Below, piece after piece: positions 14,858 to 15,782 of a stretch of 15,782 bases of DNA. The position numbers and the translations under genes were made by a program. Each line of letters begins with the position of its first letter. Position 1 is the first letter of the stretch. Source of the DNA: JALYUA01 sp038229875 (GTDB lineage Bacteria > Acidobacteriota > Thermoanaerobaculia > UBA5066 > Gp7-AA6); the NCBI GenBank assembly GCA_038229875.1, contig JBBROA010000095.1:1-15782 (forward strand). Reading direction: 5' to 3'. The notes under the pieces are model-generated. The model saw nothing but the letters and a program-made list of their open reading frames with translations, was not told the origin of the DNA and did no database searches.

Positions 14858-15782
14858 TCATGGCTCCTTGTGGTCCGCAGTCCAGTTGAGAACGACGTTA
14901 ATCGGGGAGGGCGGGTTGTCTCCGGCGGGAACGTTCACCAGAAACCGCTGGCCGTCCGAGGTGACGTCGGAACCCCAGGAGTTCGGCGTCTGGAAGAGAT
15001 CGATCGCGGCGCCCGGTTCGAACGTGGCGCCAATCCGTATCGGAACAGCTTTGCGCATGAAATCCGGCGCGACGTAGAAAATTTCCTTCCCGTCGCGGCG
15101 CCAGCGGGGCGTCGAGCCGCCGCGAGCGGAGACCTGCCACTTCGAGCCGGTGGGCGGGAAGGGTTGAACGTAGACCTCGCTCTTTCCCGACTCGTTCGAA
15201 ACATACGCGAACCAACGGCCATCCGGTGAGAACCGCGCCTGCGTTTCGTCAAACGGCGTGACGAGGAGAGGCGTCGGCTTTCTCTCTCCGAGAAGGGGCA
15301 GAATCCAGAGGTCGAGTCGCGTCTTCGGAGCGGACTCCTGGAAGAGGAGGAATCGTCCGTCGGCAGAGACGTCCGTCGGATTTTTCCATTGATCAGACTT
15401 GAAGAGGAGCTCTTCCGAACCCGCACCGCTGGCGCTTTTCCGATAAAGGTTGGCAACTCCCTCTCGGTTCGAGTCATAGAAGATCGCGTTGCCGTCGGCG
15501 GACCATATCGGATATTCCTCGACGCTGGGATCGAAGGTCAAACGGGATCCCACTCCGCGCGCCACATCAAAGAGCCAGATGTCCGGGCTTCGCGCCTCGG
15601 GATCGACCCGGAGAGTCGCAACTCGTTTTCCATCGGGCGAAATACTTAAATTCTCGCGATACTCACCGGGTTCTCCCAGCGGCTCCCCCTGCTTGCCCGA
15701 TCGATCGAACCAGACGAGCCGGCGGATCGCGCGCCCTCCGCTCTGGTAGGCGAGGATCCCGTTGTCGGAGACCGAAAACGCG
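14858..15782 (-). CDS. C-terminal TolB-like (PD40) propeller of a kinase-type protein, 5' end beyond the window
   Basis: The frame stays open from the stop at 14858 to the right edge (307 visible residues). The GTG at 15565 is internal, because conserved blade sequence (ENLSISPDGKRVATLRVD, SPDIWLFDVARG) lies upstream of it. At least six blades are visible, with hallmarks such as PIWSADGNAIFYDSNREG, DVSADGRFLLFQES, RFSPDGRWFAYVSNESGKSE and SDVTSDGQRFLVNVP, ending in INVVLNWTADHKEP. The ending closely parallels that of the full kinase at 11368 (IIVNWAAELSQK), so I expect an N-terminal Ser/Thr kinase domain and a membrane helix outside the window. A stand-alone TolB-like protein is the alternative. 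It is transcribed in the same direction as the other kinase copies, so it is probably part of a tandem paralog array. Confidence 0.88.
   Translation of the reverse strand, partial: AFSVSDNGILAYQSGGRAIRRLVWFDRSGKQGEPLGEPGEYRENLSISPDGKRVATLRVDPEARSPDIWLFDVARGVGSRLTFDPSVEEYPIWSADGNAIFYDSNREGVANLYRKSASGAGSEELLFKSDQWKNPTDVSADGRFLLFQESAPKTRLDLWILPLLGERKPTPLLVTPFDETQARFSPDGRWFAYVSNESGKSEVYVQPFPPTGSKWQVSARGGSTPRWRRDGKEIFYVAPDFMRKAVPIRIGATFEPGAAIDLFQTPNSWGSDVTSDGQRFLVNVPAGDNPPSPINVVLNWTADHKEP

Noticed and set aside
1..15782. CRISPR array, tRNA or rRNA genes, intact insertion sequences
   Set aside because: I looked for regularly spaced direct repeats, cloverleaf-like arms and transposase motifs and saw none. 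The only repeats are the local cluster at 11012-11300 and the kinase paralogs.

Overview
The window is about two thirds G+C, with tightly packed genes that often start with GTG. Its most distinctive family is Ser/Thr protein kinases that carry a C-terminal TolB-like (PD40/WD40-like) propeller, present as paralogs in tandem. That kinase architecture and the opening residues MTIAAGTRLGPYEI are typical of Acidobacteriota (perhaps Thermoanaerobaculia) and related deep-branching soil or sediment bacteria. The placement is an inference from gene style, because there is no rRNA gene here.

Left part (1-8389): a carbohydrate uptake and breakdown locus in two convergent blocks. On the + strand are the 3' part of a sugar-binding lipoprotein/periplasmic protein, two MalF/MalG-type permeases and a large exported six-hairpin glycosidase with two carbohydrate-binding-like domains. 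These genes are joined by short gaps or 4-base GTGA overlaps. On the - strand are the MalK/UgpC-type ATPase and a GH1 beta-glucosidase, also overlapping. The blocks meet at 5843/5922 across a 78-base spacer that holds three small hairpins. Together they suggest extracytoplasmic trimming of a glycan or oligosaccharide, ABC import, then cytoplasmic hydrolysis by the GH1 enzyme.

Middle part (8390-11367): a 297-base spacer with a perfect 10-bp inverted repeat, a hotdog-fold acyl-CoA thioesterase (-), a divergent exported TPR-plus-propeller protein (+), and an 87-residue two-helix membrane protein (-). A non-coding stretch follows, holding two copies of an ATTTACGG(G)AGGTT motif and three consecutive imperfect palindromes, which looks like a REP/BIME-type repeat cluster.

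Right part (11368-15782), all on the - strand: a full-length PD40 receptor kinase, preceded by a second kinase gene that has lost its middle (N-lobe fused to the last C-terminal blade, then frameshifted). Next come a small 68-codon gene of unknown function and a frameshifted C-terminal remnant of what looks like an AbiEii/DUF6036-type nucleotidyltransferase. Last is the C-terminal propeller of a third kinase-type protein that runs off the right edge. This region shows gene duplication, internal deletion and decay. I found no complete novel defence system, CRISPR array, tRNA or intact mobile element.
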